Shown here: piece after piece, positions 1 to 6,314 of the stretch
Layout of the letters: every line of letters starts with the position of its first letter
How positions within the stretch are numbered: position 1 is the first letter of the stretch
Virus record (IMG/VR): IMGVR_UViG_3300018022_000344
Coordinates: 1 to 22,188 of that record
Source of the DNA: a virus
Reading direction: 5' to 3' (one strand)
Length of the DNA: 22,188 bases
Notes under the pieces: model-generated
Database searches by the model: none
Told to the model about the DNA's origin: nothing
The model's input: only the letters and a program-made list of their open reading frames with translations
Translations under genes and position numbers: made by a program

Positions 1-555
1 TCACGCGACCCGCCAGGCTCTGAACCAGCGACGATGGCAGCACGGCAAGGTTCTTTCGCGTCTGCACGATCGTGACGATGCCCACGCGCAGCGGCGGACT
101 GTCCGCGGCGTGCCGTCGGGAAATTGGTACGTCGGCGCGCTCTGCGGCAGGCTCACGGTATGCGTCGCATAATCCAGCGACATCGTCCCCGTCGTTACGC
201 CCTCAATATAGTCCAGGCTCTTATACGTGATCCGCAGGCGAGCGTACTTGTAGCCCACCAGCCCATTGGGCCCCACCGTCAAACCGTTTTCACCGGGCAG
301 GCCTTCAACATGAATCGAATCGAACGGAAGGAACGGCGCATCGGGATAGGCCTGCGAGAGGTTGTAATAGTAGTACGCGCCGAGCTGCACCCCGCCGCCG
401 CGGATTTGATTGATGATCGCAACGCGGTCTTCCCAGGCGCAGAGCATCGTGCGCACGGCCGTGCTGTTGCCGGTGCGGACGAAGTTTTCTTCCGTCCCCT
501 CGTCCCAGACCTGCACGCCGAGGAACGTGATCGCCGTGGTTGAATCGAGCGCCAT
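1..555 (-). CDS. Phage tail-type structural protein with a frameshifted 3' end
   Basis: I do not recognise a named family. The ATG at 555 follows an AAGGA ribosome site 8 nt upstream and lies just after the stop of the coiled-coil gene, so the two are probably co-transcribed. Residues 1 to about 148 read as an ordinary globular protein (for example YKYARLRITYKSLDY near 103-117), and its place after a tape-measure-like gene suggests a distal tail or baseplate part. After Gly148 the composition changes abruptly to an Arg/Cys/Trp-rich tail ending in TGA at 1-3. The -1 frame from about position 112 instead reads AADSPPLRVGIVTIVQTRKN and onward, hydrophobic and natural, and stays open to the window edge. 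The annotated C-terminus is therefore probably the product of an indel, natural or from sequencing, and the true gene continues beyond position 1. The family assignment is inference. Confidence 0.6.
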   Translation of the reverse strand: MALDSTTAITFLGVQVWDEGTEENFVRTGNSTAVRTMLCAWEDRVAIINQIRGGGVQLGAYYYYNLSQAYPDAPFLPFDSIHVEGLPGENGLTVGPNGLVGYKYARLRITYKSLDYIEGVTTGTMSLDYATHTVSLPQSAPTYQFPDGTPRTVRRCAWASSRSCRRERTLPCCHRRWFRAWRVA

Positions 556-558
556 GGT

Positions 559-1833
559 TCAGTCCTTCACAAGCACAAGCGTCTTTGAATTGGACAATGC
601 CTTGTCGAGCTTCGCGGTCGTGGCATCGAGCTTTCGGACGGCTTCGTTCAAATTGGGCTCGCCGCCGCCGGCGTGAAACGAGATCAGATGCGAGTCGGCC
701 AGTTGCGACGCCGCCGAGATCCCCGGCGCCTGCGCATTGGTCAACTGCTGGCGGTGAATCTCCTGCTGAACGGCGTCGCGCTCGGTCTTCCCGGCGTCGC
801 CCGCCGCGGCGATCATCTGCTGGATTTGTGCCTTGGCAGTCGGATCGGTCGCCGCATCTTCCTGTTCCTGGAGCGATTTGACTCGCTGCTGGGTGGCAAA
901 ATTGACGGCCGAGTTCTTGGCGTCGTCATCACGACCTTCGGCCCGAAGCTGCGCCTCGTTTGCCTCCTCCTTATAGCCCGCGATTTGATCCTCGGTTTGA
1001 GCTTGCTGGAGTTTGGCCTTCCTCGCGGCGTCGGCGTCGTAATTGGCGAGGGCTTGCGCGCGCAGCGTCTGAACGCGCTGGATTTGCTGTGAGTCGAGAC
1101 CGTCGACCGAACGCTCTTCTACGTTGTATTGGTTTTCTATCTCTTGTCGCCCGGCCCCCGTAGCGTCACCCGCCGCCTGCAATTTCAGAGCCTTGAGGCG
1201 ATCCTCATCATTCAGACGTTGGTATAGCTCTTGATCGTGATAGCCCTGAACCGTTTCGTCGCGGACGACGTTTGCCTCTAACTTCAATTGGCTGATCGCC
1301 CTGTCCTGATCTGCCTGACTCTTGAACAAATTGTTGAACGCTTGGTACGGCCTGTTGCTCAGTTGTTCTATGTTCGCCAGTGTGTCGTCATGTTGGAATT
1401 GGGCCGCAAGCTGCTGCCGTTCCGCCTCATTGGGCGCCAGCGAAAGCGCTGCGGCCTGTTGGAGCGAGCGTGATAGGCCGAGCAATTCGATGCGATTCGT
1501 GTCCCCAGCGGCGTTGTACGGTTCTCTGTGATCTTCGGACTCTTTTGCCTCTGTTGCGCTTCGGTATTGGCCCTCTGCGATACCAGGATCCTCTGTAGAA
1601 AACATGCCGGCGTACAGGCTGTGAACTCCATAGCGAGCCAAGCCGTTTAAGCCGCTGTATTCGGATTCATGAAGCCCCTTTCCCTCTAGCATTAGCTGAT
1701 ACGGATCCCCTGATTTCTTGAGGAGATCTGACTCCTTATTCATCCGTTCAATCTGCTCAGAAAGGGCCTCAAAACCTTCGATCGCGGCCGCTCCCGCAAG
1801 CCCACTTTCCAGTATTGATGTGTCCACAGCCAT
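559..1833 (-). CDS. Coiled-coil protein, probable short tail tape-measure protein
   Basis: A 424-residue protein, mostly Ala/Gln/Glu/Lys-rich and predicted helical. From about residue 140 on there are long heptad-like stretches rich in QQ, EE and KL, and related motifs such as LKLQAAGDATGAGRQE and AQLRAEGRDDDAKNS recur. There is no enzyme motif and no clear membrane segment. The start is the ATG at 1833, with AGGAG 7 nt upstream; the TTG at 1839 is too close to that site to be used. Tail tape-measure genes normally follow the frameshifted chaperone pair, as here once the plus-strand cassette at 1940-2696 is ignored. The protein is short for that role, since siphophage tape measures usually exceed about 600 residues. 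It could be a C-terminal remnant of a longer tape measure, a genuinely short one, or another tail-fibre component. Confidence 0.55.
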   Translation of the reverse strand: MAVDTSILESGLAGAAAIEGFEALSEQIERMNKESDLLKKSGDPYQLMLEGKGLHESEYSGLNGLARYGVHSLYAGMFSTEDPGIAEGQYRSATEAKESEDHREPYNAAGDTNRIELLGLSRSLQQAAALSLAPNEAERQQLAAQFQHDDTLANIEQLSNRPYQAFNNLFKSQADQDRAISQLKLEANVVRDETVQGYHDQELYQRLNDEDRLKALKLQAAGDATGAGRQEIENQYNVEERSVDGLDSQQIQRVQTLRAQALANYDADAARKAKLQQAQTEDQIAGYKEEANEAQLRAEGRDDDAKNSAVNFATQQRVKSLQEQEDAATDPTAKAQIQQMIAAAGDAGKTERDAVQQEIHRQQLTNAQAPGISAASQLADSHLISFHAGGGEPNLNEAVRKLDATTAKLDKALSNSKTLVLVKD

Positions 1834-1939
1834 TACCAAACTCCTGTATCAAGGCCTGAAAAGGGGTCGAGGTACAAGTACGTTCGTCGACAAACGAAGA
1901 ATTTTGGCGTACGTTAATTGGATAATCGGAGGCAAGTCC

Positions 1940-2461
1940 ATGCGGTGTAACTCTTCCATAACCCGGTGCGTTCTCGCGCTCAGTATCGGCTTGCCATTGA
2001 TCTTTGCCGGCTGCGGCAAGAATGCATCCCCGACCGCGGGTGATTCAACCTCGCCGGTCGAGATTTCCGGAAATTTCGGAGCGTTGATGAATCCCAATCT
2101 ATCGTCAAGGCAAATGATGTTTCACGGAATTAAGATTGGTGATCCCGAGTCGGCTGTGCTAGCTCTGCCCAACGCTCACGAGGCGCCAAACGGCCTCGTG
2201 GACTTTGAGGCATGGCATGTGGCCTACTTGGTCAAAGGTGGCTACGTCACCGAGTTATATATTGCCGGTCCCGAACTGAGTAAGTCCCTGGACCTTCATC
2301 ATTCCGGAGACATCGAGGTCAAATTCGGGCGGGCGGACATCGCCGACGACAGCGAAAGCCAAGGTGAGTATGATTATTCGGGCCGGCATTTGCGCATCGC
2401 CTACGGTCCGCCTGAAGCGGGATTATCCACATTGTGGGTGAGCGTCACTCTGGTCCGTTGA
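1940..2461 (+). CDS. Putative lipoprotein, plus-strand moron gene
   Basis: A 173-aa protein encoded against the direction of all surrounding phage genes. The ATG at 1940 has a strong GGAGG 7 nt upstream, so I take it rather than the longer open frame from 1718. Residues 1-24 form a basic then hydrophobic signal sequence ending in IFAGC, a lipobox-like site with Cys25 as the likely lipidated residue. The -3 position is Phe, slightly off consensus. A Ser/Thr/Pro-rich linker follows, then a small domain with HGIKIGDPESAVLALP near residues 64-79. It should be exported and membrane-anchored. I do not recognise the family. An isolated lipoprotein gene in a tail operon fits a moron expressed from the prophage; some phage lipoproteins block superinfection, but that role here is speculation. 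An imperfect palindrome at 1881-1896 lies upstream. Confidence 0.7.
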   Translation: MRCNSSITRCVLALSIGLPLIFAGCGKNASPTAGDSTSPVEISGNFGALMNPNLSSRQMMFHGIKIGDPESAVLALPNAHEAPNGLVDFEAWHVAYLVKGGYVTELYIAGPELSKSLDLHHSGDIEVKFGRADIADDSESQGEYDYSGRHLRIAYGPPEAGLSTLWVSVTLVR

Positions 2462-2489
2462 ATACTACACGAGAACCAACCAAGATTTT

Positions 2490-2696
2490 ATGCAGCCAGG
2501 CTTTCCCGTGATCGAGGTAATCCCTGAATACTCCCCGCCGACGGACGGCCCCGGTCAATATTGCGTTGAAGGCGTTGATCGCCAAACGAAGATGGACAAG
2601 ACGTTGCATATCCAAGCCGATAGCGCCGCCAACGCGAAGGTCAAGGCGGAACTGGAAGGCATCGTCGTCACTTCCGTGAAAAAGGTCGCGATCTAG
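2490..2696 (+). CDS. Small protein of unknown function (68 aa)
   Basis: A short gene 28 nt after the lipoprotein, on the same strand. It has no good ribosome site, so it may depend on translation of the upstream gene. The body (YCVEGVDRQTKMDKTLHIQ, then DSAANAKVKAELEGIVVTSV) has the look of small beta-alpha-beta domains in which a residue-rich helix of the type ANAKAKAELEG is followed by a Val-rich strand. I recall similar short proteins in planctomycetes but cannot name a family. Its stop overlaps by 4 nt the end of the frameshifted chaperone gene on the other strand, so the two transcription units converge here with no visible terminator between them. Confidence 0.5.
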   Translation: MQPGFPVIEVIPEYSPPTDGPGQYCVEGVDRQTKMDKTLHIQADSAANAKVKAELEGIVVTSVKKVAI

Positions 2697-3495
2697 CGAG
2701 ATCGAATTTGCCTGCCGATATATCGTTGAAGGCCGCGAAGCAATGATTCAGACGTCGGCGGACGGTCATCCGACTCCGCCGCAACCTGCGCCGCCAAATC
2801 GGTCACCGGCAAACGCAACAAATCCGGAGACAGGCATCGCCGACGAACGACAATGCGGTCGAAGATCGCGTCTTGCCGGGCGTTGATTTCTTCGGTCGCA
2901 ACACCATCTCTGATTCCCTCATCAATCCCCAGCGCATGCATCAACTGCGGCCAGGTCAATTCCGCCGCCTGGGCATAACTCAATCCCCCGCCGCGCGGCC
3001 CGCGGTCGGTGAGCCGCTTGAAGATTCCCCGCCAGTCGATTGCGCGGCCTGCTGGGCCGGGACCGCGCTCGCCGGCGGGGGCGCGGCTTTTTTTCCCGGC
3101 TTGTATCCCCAAAGCGACCAGATCGTCCCCACCTTCGACGCATATTCCCCATCGCACAAAAGCTGCGATGCTTCCGGCAACGTCAGCTTCGGATGCTTGA
3201 TCCGCAGCAGCAGCCACGCCAGGAACGGCGCCGCCGACATCGACAGCGCCCATTGGTCGAACGCCAGCGACCCGTAACTGAACGGATGGCTGCGGAGATT
3301 GTCCACGGCCCGCTGATGCATCGCATCGCGAACCGCCGCGGGCAGCGCCGCCGCGGATTTCGCAATGCCGCGCAGATATTGGGCCGCCGCCTCTTCTTCC
3401 GCCTCGGCGAATTCGATCAGCCGCGGCGGAGAAAGCGTATGGCCGGGAAACGCCGACGCATCGCCCAGGCCCACCAGCTCCTTTAGATCGCTCAT
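2693..3495 (-). CDS. Tail assembly chaperone, -1 frameshift fusion product (gpGT-like)
   Basis: Predicted fusion made by -1 slippage at 3088-3097. The first 136 residues come from the frame beginning at 3495; reading then moves to the overlapping frame, adding 131 residues that start SRAPAGERGPG and end at the stop at 2693-2695. The added part contains a natural-looking segment, GGLSYAQAAELTWPQLMHAL, and ends QRYIGRQIRSR. It has no plausible start codon or ribosome site of its own near its beginning, and the same frame upstream of the slip is just a Gly/Arg-rich shadow of the first gene. In lambda and many other long-tailed phages, gpG and gpGT are chaperones that coat the tape measure and recruit tube subunits. 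The position after the tail tube gene fits. The fusion is inferred from sequence alone. Confidence 0.75.
2980..3495 (-). CDS. Tail assembly chaperone, unshifted product (gpG-like)
   Basis: A 171-aa protein starting at the ATG at 3495, preceded by GAGGTGAGG and only 8 nt after the tail tube stop. The first ~130 residues are Ala/Leu-rich and helical (for example AFDQWALSMSAAPFLAWLLL near residues 79-98), typical of tail chaperones. After GYKPGKK it ends in a low-complexity Ala/Pro/Ser/Gly tail of 35 residues (AAPPPASAVPAQQAAQS onward), which is what a non-shifted ribosome would add. It acts in the cytoplasm during tail assembly and is usually absent from the finished virion. The family assignment rests on genomic position, size and the slippery sequence rather than on a recognised domain motif. 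Confidence 0.75.
   Translation of the reverse strand: MSDLKELVGLGDASAFPGHTLSPPRLIEFAEAEEEAAAQYLRGIAKSAAALPAAVRDAMHQRAVDNLRSHPFSYGSLAFDQWALSMSAAPFLAWLLLRIKHPKLTLPEASQLLCDGEYASKVGTIWSLWGYKPGKKAAPPPASAVPAQQAAQSTGGESSSGSPTAGRAAGD
3088..3097 (-). promoter_or_regulatory. Programmed -1 ribosomal frameshift (slippery) site
   Basis: On the minus strand the run is GGGAAAAAAA. In the zero frame the codons are CCG GGA AAA AAA GCC, so both G GGA AAA and A AAA AAA have the X XXY YYZ phasing required for -1 slippage. The lambda G-GT site is GGGAAAG. Immediately downstream the message is very GC-rich (GCCGCGCCCCCGCCGGCG), able to form a stimulatory structure. Confidence 0.8.
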
Positions 3496-3503
3496 GCCTC
3501 ACC

Positions 3504-3920
3504 TCATGAAACCGGCGTATAGCTGCCGTTGCCCTTGGCCGTAAATCGCGTGGTGATCTTGCCGTCCACTTTCAGGCTCTGCGGCGTTGAATCCACGACC
3601 AGCGACGAAAACGTCCACGCCAGCCCATCCAACACGCCCGCCGCGGATTCGTGCAGGCACAATTTGACGTTGGTAAGCGTCGTGCCCGGCTGGATCGAAT
3701 ACGGCGTCTGGAATGGGTTGTTGCCAAAATCAAAATCCAGTTCGATCGCTACGCTGCAATCCTTGAACGTGGCTTCGCGCAGAACGTATCCCCCGCTCTT
3801 GCTGTTCTTGAATTCGACAAGCTGAGCAGTTGGCTGCACATTCCAGCTTGTAATGGAAAGCTCGTTCGTGCCGAGCGCGGCGGTGCCAAAAGATCCGGAA
3901 TGGAAAACCGAGGCGGCCAG
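3504..3920 (-). CDS. Probable tail tube protein, apparently with a CTG start
   Basis: The open frame lies between the virion protein gene and the chaperone pair, the usual place of the major tail (tube) protein. The 111 residues from the GTG at 3839 onward are coherent (QLVEFKNSKSGGYVLREATF, ELDFDFGNNPFQTPYSIQPG, then alternating strands to the C-terminus). The frame continues naturally upstream with SVFHSGSFGTAALGTNELSI, so a start at GTG 3839 would cut off real protein. There is no ATG, GTG or TTG in that extension. The best candidate is CTG at 3920-3918, with GGAG exactly 6 nt upstream, giving 138 aa. An alternative is an ATG at 3966 overlapping the previous stop, with a frameshift into this frame. 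The tube assignment comes from position and beta-rich composition; the start is uncertain. Confidence 0.6.
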   Translation of the reverse strand: MAASVFHSGSFGTAALGTNELSITSWNVQPTAQLVEFKNSKSGGYVLREATFKDCSVAIELDFDFGNNPFQTPYSIQPGTTLTNVKLCLHESAAGVLDGLAWTFSSLVVDSTPQSLKVDGKITTRFTAKGNGSYTPVS

Positions 3921-3962
3921 GAGAGACTCCTGTAATGAATGGCTTTGGGGAATTCGCCCGGC

Positions 3963-4457
3963 TCATGCCGAGCGGCCGAGAATGGTGAGCTTGCCCGGCA
4001 CGTTCGTGCCGGAGGCGACGGAAATCTGCAGGGTGTCGCTCGTGCCGGCGACAACCGAATAGCCGGGGTTGGGGTTCGTCACCAGAAAGGCGCCTCCGTT
4101 GGCCTGGGCCGTCCCCTGATCGGTCCCCAGCACGGGATGCGTCCCGCCGCCGACGGTGAAGTCCTGGCCGGCCGTACTGCTGTCGTTTTCGACCAATACG
4201 CTCGTGACGTGGACCACGGCCAATGCGTTGCCCAATGGATCGGTTGCCGATGAAAGATTCACCGTCAGCGGCGTGCCTGCGCTCACCGTGAACGGTTCGG
4301 AAAAACACCGGTCCACGTTCCCAGCGGTGTTGCCGGGTCCCAAAGCGATGTTCGGCTGGTGGCTCACCTGCGACGTAACCACGGCCGGCGCCGCGCCAGC
4401 CGTGAGCTGGCATTTCAATTGGACGCTGACCTGCGGATTGGAAAGAGTTGTTGACAT
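3963..4457 (-). CDS. Virion structural protein of unknown role
   Basis: A 164-aa protein starting at ATG 4457, with GGAGA 7 nt upstream; the longer open frame to 4520 begins in Ala/Arg-rich shadow and includes the P3 palindrome. It is Thr/Ser/Val/Gly-rich and looks all-beta. The segment GGAFLVTNPNPGYSVVAGTS followed by DTLQISVASG near the C-terminus has the cadence of phage proteins that form Ig- or jelly-roll-like capsid or neck decorations. I cannot name the family. It lies between the neck protein and the tail tube gene, so a head-tail joining or surface structural role is likely. Its TGA is the only stop codon separating it from the next gene, which is in the same frame. Confidence 0.6.
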   Translation of the reverse strand: MSTTLSNPQVSVQLKCQLTAGAAPAVVTSQVSHQPNIALGPGNTAGNVDRCFSEPFTVSAGTPLTVNLSSATDPLGNALAVVHVTSVLVENDSSTAGQDFTVGGGTHPVLGTDQGTAQANGGAFLVTNPNPGYSVVAGTSDTLQISVASGTNVPGKLTILGRSA

Positions 4458-4475
4458 CGAACGGTCTCCAAGAAG

Positions 4476-4503
4476 TTTAGCCGCCGCGGCCTCGCGGCGT
4501 TCC
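4476..4503. repeat. P3 palindrome, copy 2
   Basis: TTTAGCCGCCGCGGCCTCG followed by CGGCGTTCC. It forms a 7-bp stem CGCCGCG / CGCGGCG around a GCCT loop (4482-4499). It shares the TTTAGCCGCC and CGGCCTCG cores with the copy at 5064-5093, so the two are members of one family. It sits upstream of the virion protein start. Confidence 0.6.
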
Positions 4504-4523
4504 CCAGCGTCCCCCGTCATCCG

Positions 4524-5015
4524 TCAGCACAAGGAAACAAGCCGTTCGCGCGCGAGATACATGCTGACCCGAATGCTCAGCACGCTGACCCATCGTTGCG
4601 TGCCCCGCCGCCATTGCTTCTGGCCCACAGCGTCGTCCTCGCCTTGCGTGATTTCCCAGTCGCGAATCAAGCCTTCCAACCCGAGCGACGGACCCGCCCT
4701 GGCCAGCGCGATCAATGTCTGGAATTTCAACTGATTGACAGGTCTGACCCGAAGCGAGTCATGCGTGGCGATGAGCTGATAGCTTTGGTCCATTTCCGTC
4801 ATCCGGCTGCTGGCGCCGAACGGCTTCAGCTTGAATCCACCCTGGAGCAGGATGACTTCGGGCACATCCGCGAGCTGGAGTTGCAATTTGAACCGCTCGA
4901 AGGAGTCGGCGGTCATATCAACCACGTTGCCCGGCTTGACCATCGACGCCCAGCCGGCGTCGGCCTGAAGCGAGCCCAGGATGGCTTGAGACGTTTGCGT
5001 GAAGGGATCGATCAT
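4524..5015 (-). CDS. Head-tail joining (neck / tail-completion type) protein
   Basis: The product from ATG 5015 is 163 aa and begins MIDPFTQTSQAILGSLQADA, like many phage neck proteins that start with a short helix before an alpha/beta core. DVPEVILLQGGFKLKPFG and the later LKFQTLIALARAGPS contribute the strands and helix of a gpZ/gp37-like completion fold. A GTG at 5042 with GAGGAT upstream is a possible alternative start adding nine residues. It is the first gene after the major capsid protein and precedes the tail genes, where head-tail adaptors and tail terminators normally lie. Specific activity (adaptor, stopper or terminator) cannot be decided from the sequence. The Cys/Arg-rich last 15 residues look less conserved. 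Confidence 0.55.
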   Translation of the reverse strand: MIDPFTQTSQAILGSLQADAGWASMVKPGNVVDMTADSFERFKLQLQLADVPEVILLQGGFKLKPFGASSRMTEMDQSYQLIATHDSLRVRPVNQLKFQTLIALARAGPSLGLEGLIRDWEITQGEDDAVGQKQWRRGTQRWVSVLSIRVSMYLARERLVSLC

Positions 5016-5046
5016 GGGATTGAATTGCAAGCGGCGAACCACGATC

Positions 5047-5107
5047 CTCGAACCTCTTTATGTTTAGCCGCCTCGGCCTCGAGGCGGCATTCCAAAAGAG
5101 GTTCGAG
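5047..5107. repeat. P3 palindrome, copy 1, nested inside a larger inverted repeat
   Basis: The inner hairpin at 5067-5088 is GCCGCCTCG / CGAGGCGGC with a GCCT loop. Around it, CTCGAACCTCTTT at 5047-5059 is exactly complementary to AAAGAGGTTCGAG at 5095-5107. The whole structure fills the gap between the capsid gene stop and the neck gene. There is no U-tract on the transcript side, so it is not a classical terminator; it could act as an RNA stability element. Confidence 0.65.
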
Positions 5108-5121
5108 ATTCGTGGAAACAT

Positions 5122-6240
5122 TTAGAATTTCACGGTCGCGACGAAGACGGCGCTGGGAATCTTCAGCACGGGCAGAAACGTGTCGCCGTAGACGATCTTC
5201 GCCGTGGGCGGGTCAGCGCTGGCCATGCCATATGCGAACATGCCGGCTCGCGCTTCCATGGCCGAAACCACGGCGGGCTCCGCCGGCGTGATGATCCCCG
5301 CCTTGGTCGGAACCGGATACGTCCCTTCCAAAAAGCCGATCCAGGCCGTGCTTGGTTCCGGCGTGAAGACAATCTGGTCATCGCCAACCAACGATTGGCG
5401 ATTGCCGTTCTGATCGACGAAGAAGCTCTGGTACGCCTTGTGCCAGGTCACGCCGAGCAACGGATTGGGAATGTCCGCCGTCGCGATATACTGTGGACCG
5501 AAGGCATCGGGTCCGTAGTTGTCGCGGAAGAAGTAATTACTCAGATTACTGTTGCTGGTCAGATATCCGGGAACGTTCTTGCCATAGAACGCGTGCTTGA
5601 GTTCATAGCCCGTCAATTCCACGGCCGCCTGGTGCAATGCCCGGATCTGCGTGTCGATCGCCGTCGTCGTGGTTGACCACGGCGCGCTGAGGATCGCGTT
5701 GCCCGTGCCGAATACATCGAGCTGATTCTGATTCCCAGCCGGCACCGTATAGTTCACGGTTGTCTGCGCGCCCGTGGAACTGGGCAGAAGATTTCCCTGG
5801 TTGTCGTAATAAATCTGCGTCTTGAACAGCATCGACGTCAGCGCGCTGATGCGCAAATTGTCCTGCGTCCACCGCGCTTCGCGGATTTGCCGGCTTACCT
5901 CGTCGATGCCGAGCTTTTGCTTGGCCAGCTCGTTGTAGTTCAGAAGGTTGATGTAATCCTTTACCGGCAGCACGATGTTCTCGATGCTGTGCAGCAGCTT
6001 GACCGACATGACGCCGATCTCGCGCAGCTGGCGATTCTTCGACGGCGCTCCGTACGGCGAGATCGTCGCGTTCGTGCGCGAGCCGCTGAACACCTTGTAT
6101 TCCCCGGTGTCCCCGTCCACGGTCTGATCGACCTGGAAGAACGCCTGCGGAAACGGATTCGGAATGCCGCTGACCGTGCTCTGGATGATCCCGCAGAGAT
6201 TCGGGGCGCCGAGGATGTCGTTGATGGAAACGTAAGCCAT
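5122..6240 (-). CDS. Major capsid protein, lambda E-like family (Phage_cap_E)
   Basis: A 372-aa protein, the expected length for the lambda gpE / Phage_cap_E family. The ATG at 6240 has AAGGA 8 nt upstream. Family features seen: an early YKVFSGSRTNATISPYGAPS segment, a long helical spine region (residues ~95-130, NELAKQKLGIDEVSRQIREA), and the diagnostic C-terminal stretch MFAYGMASADPPTAKIVYGD followed by TFLPVLKIPSAVFVATV. This protein builds the procapsid and capsid shell. It follows the decoration protein and the protease/scaffold gene in transcription order, as in many siphophages. An AT-rich block and the gap at 6241-6314 precede it; I could not identify a promoter there. Confidence 0.88.
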   Translation of the reverse strand: MAYVSINDILGAPNLCGIIQSTVSGIPNPFPQAFFQVDQTVDGDTGEYKVFSGSRTNATISPYGAPSKNRQLREIGVMSVKLLHSIENIVLPVKDYINLLNYNELAKQKLGIDEVSRQIREARWTQDNLRISALTSMLFKTQIYYDNQGNLLPSSTGAQTTVNYTVPAGNQNQLDVFGTGNAILSAPWSTTTTAIDTQIRALHQAAVELTGYELKHAFYGKNVPGYLTSNSNLSNYFFRDNYGPDAFGPQYIATADIPNPLLGVTWHKAYQSFFVDQNGNRQSLVGDDQIVFTPEPSTAWIGFLEGTYPVPTKAGIITPAEPAVVSAMEARAGMFAYGMASADPPTAKIVYGDTFLPVLKIPSAVFVATVKF

Positions 6241-6268
6241 GATGAAGGTCCTTGAAAATGCAAATTGT

Positions 6269-6299
6269 TTTGAAATTTGATATTTGAAATTTGAAATTC
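6269..6299. repeat. AT-rich TTTGAAAT direct-repeat block upstream of the capsid gene
   Basis: Three or four close copies of TTTGAAAT/TTTGATAT are strung together in otherwise GC-rich DNA, between the decoration gene stop and the capsid gene ribosome site. On the transcribed strand it reads as repeated ATTTCAAA. It could be a promoter-like or mRNA feature; no clean -35/-10 pair is visible. Confidence 0.5.
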
Positions 6300-6314
6300 A
6301 GATTTCGGCTTTCC

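Noticed and set aside
673-1092. 139-codon plus-strand frame inside the coiled-coil gene
   Set aside because: The Leu/Arg-rich translation is the usual antisense of an Ala/Gln/Glu-rich coiled coil; no ribosome site.
1881-1896. Imperfect palindrome CGTTCGTCGACAAACG as an operator for the lipoprotein gene
   Set aside because: Position is attractive, but with two mismatched positions in 16 bases, only one copy and no recognisable promoter nearby, it cannot be supported as a feature.
3730-4413. Long minus-strand frame overlapping the tail tube and virion protein genes
   Set aside because: Gly/Arg/His-rich composition, no ribosome site, and it overlaps two better-supported genes. Only its ATG overlapping the TGA at 3963 is relevant, and it is discussed with the tail tube start.
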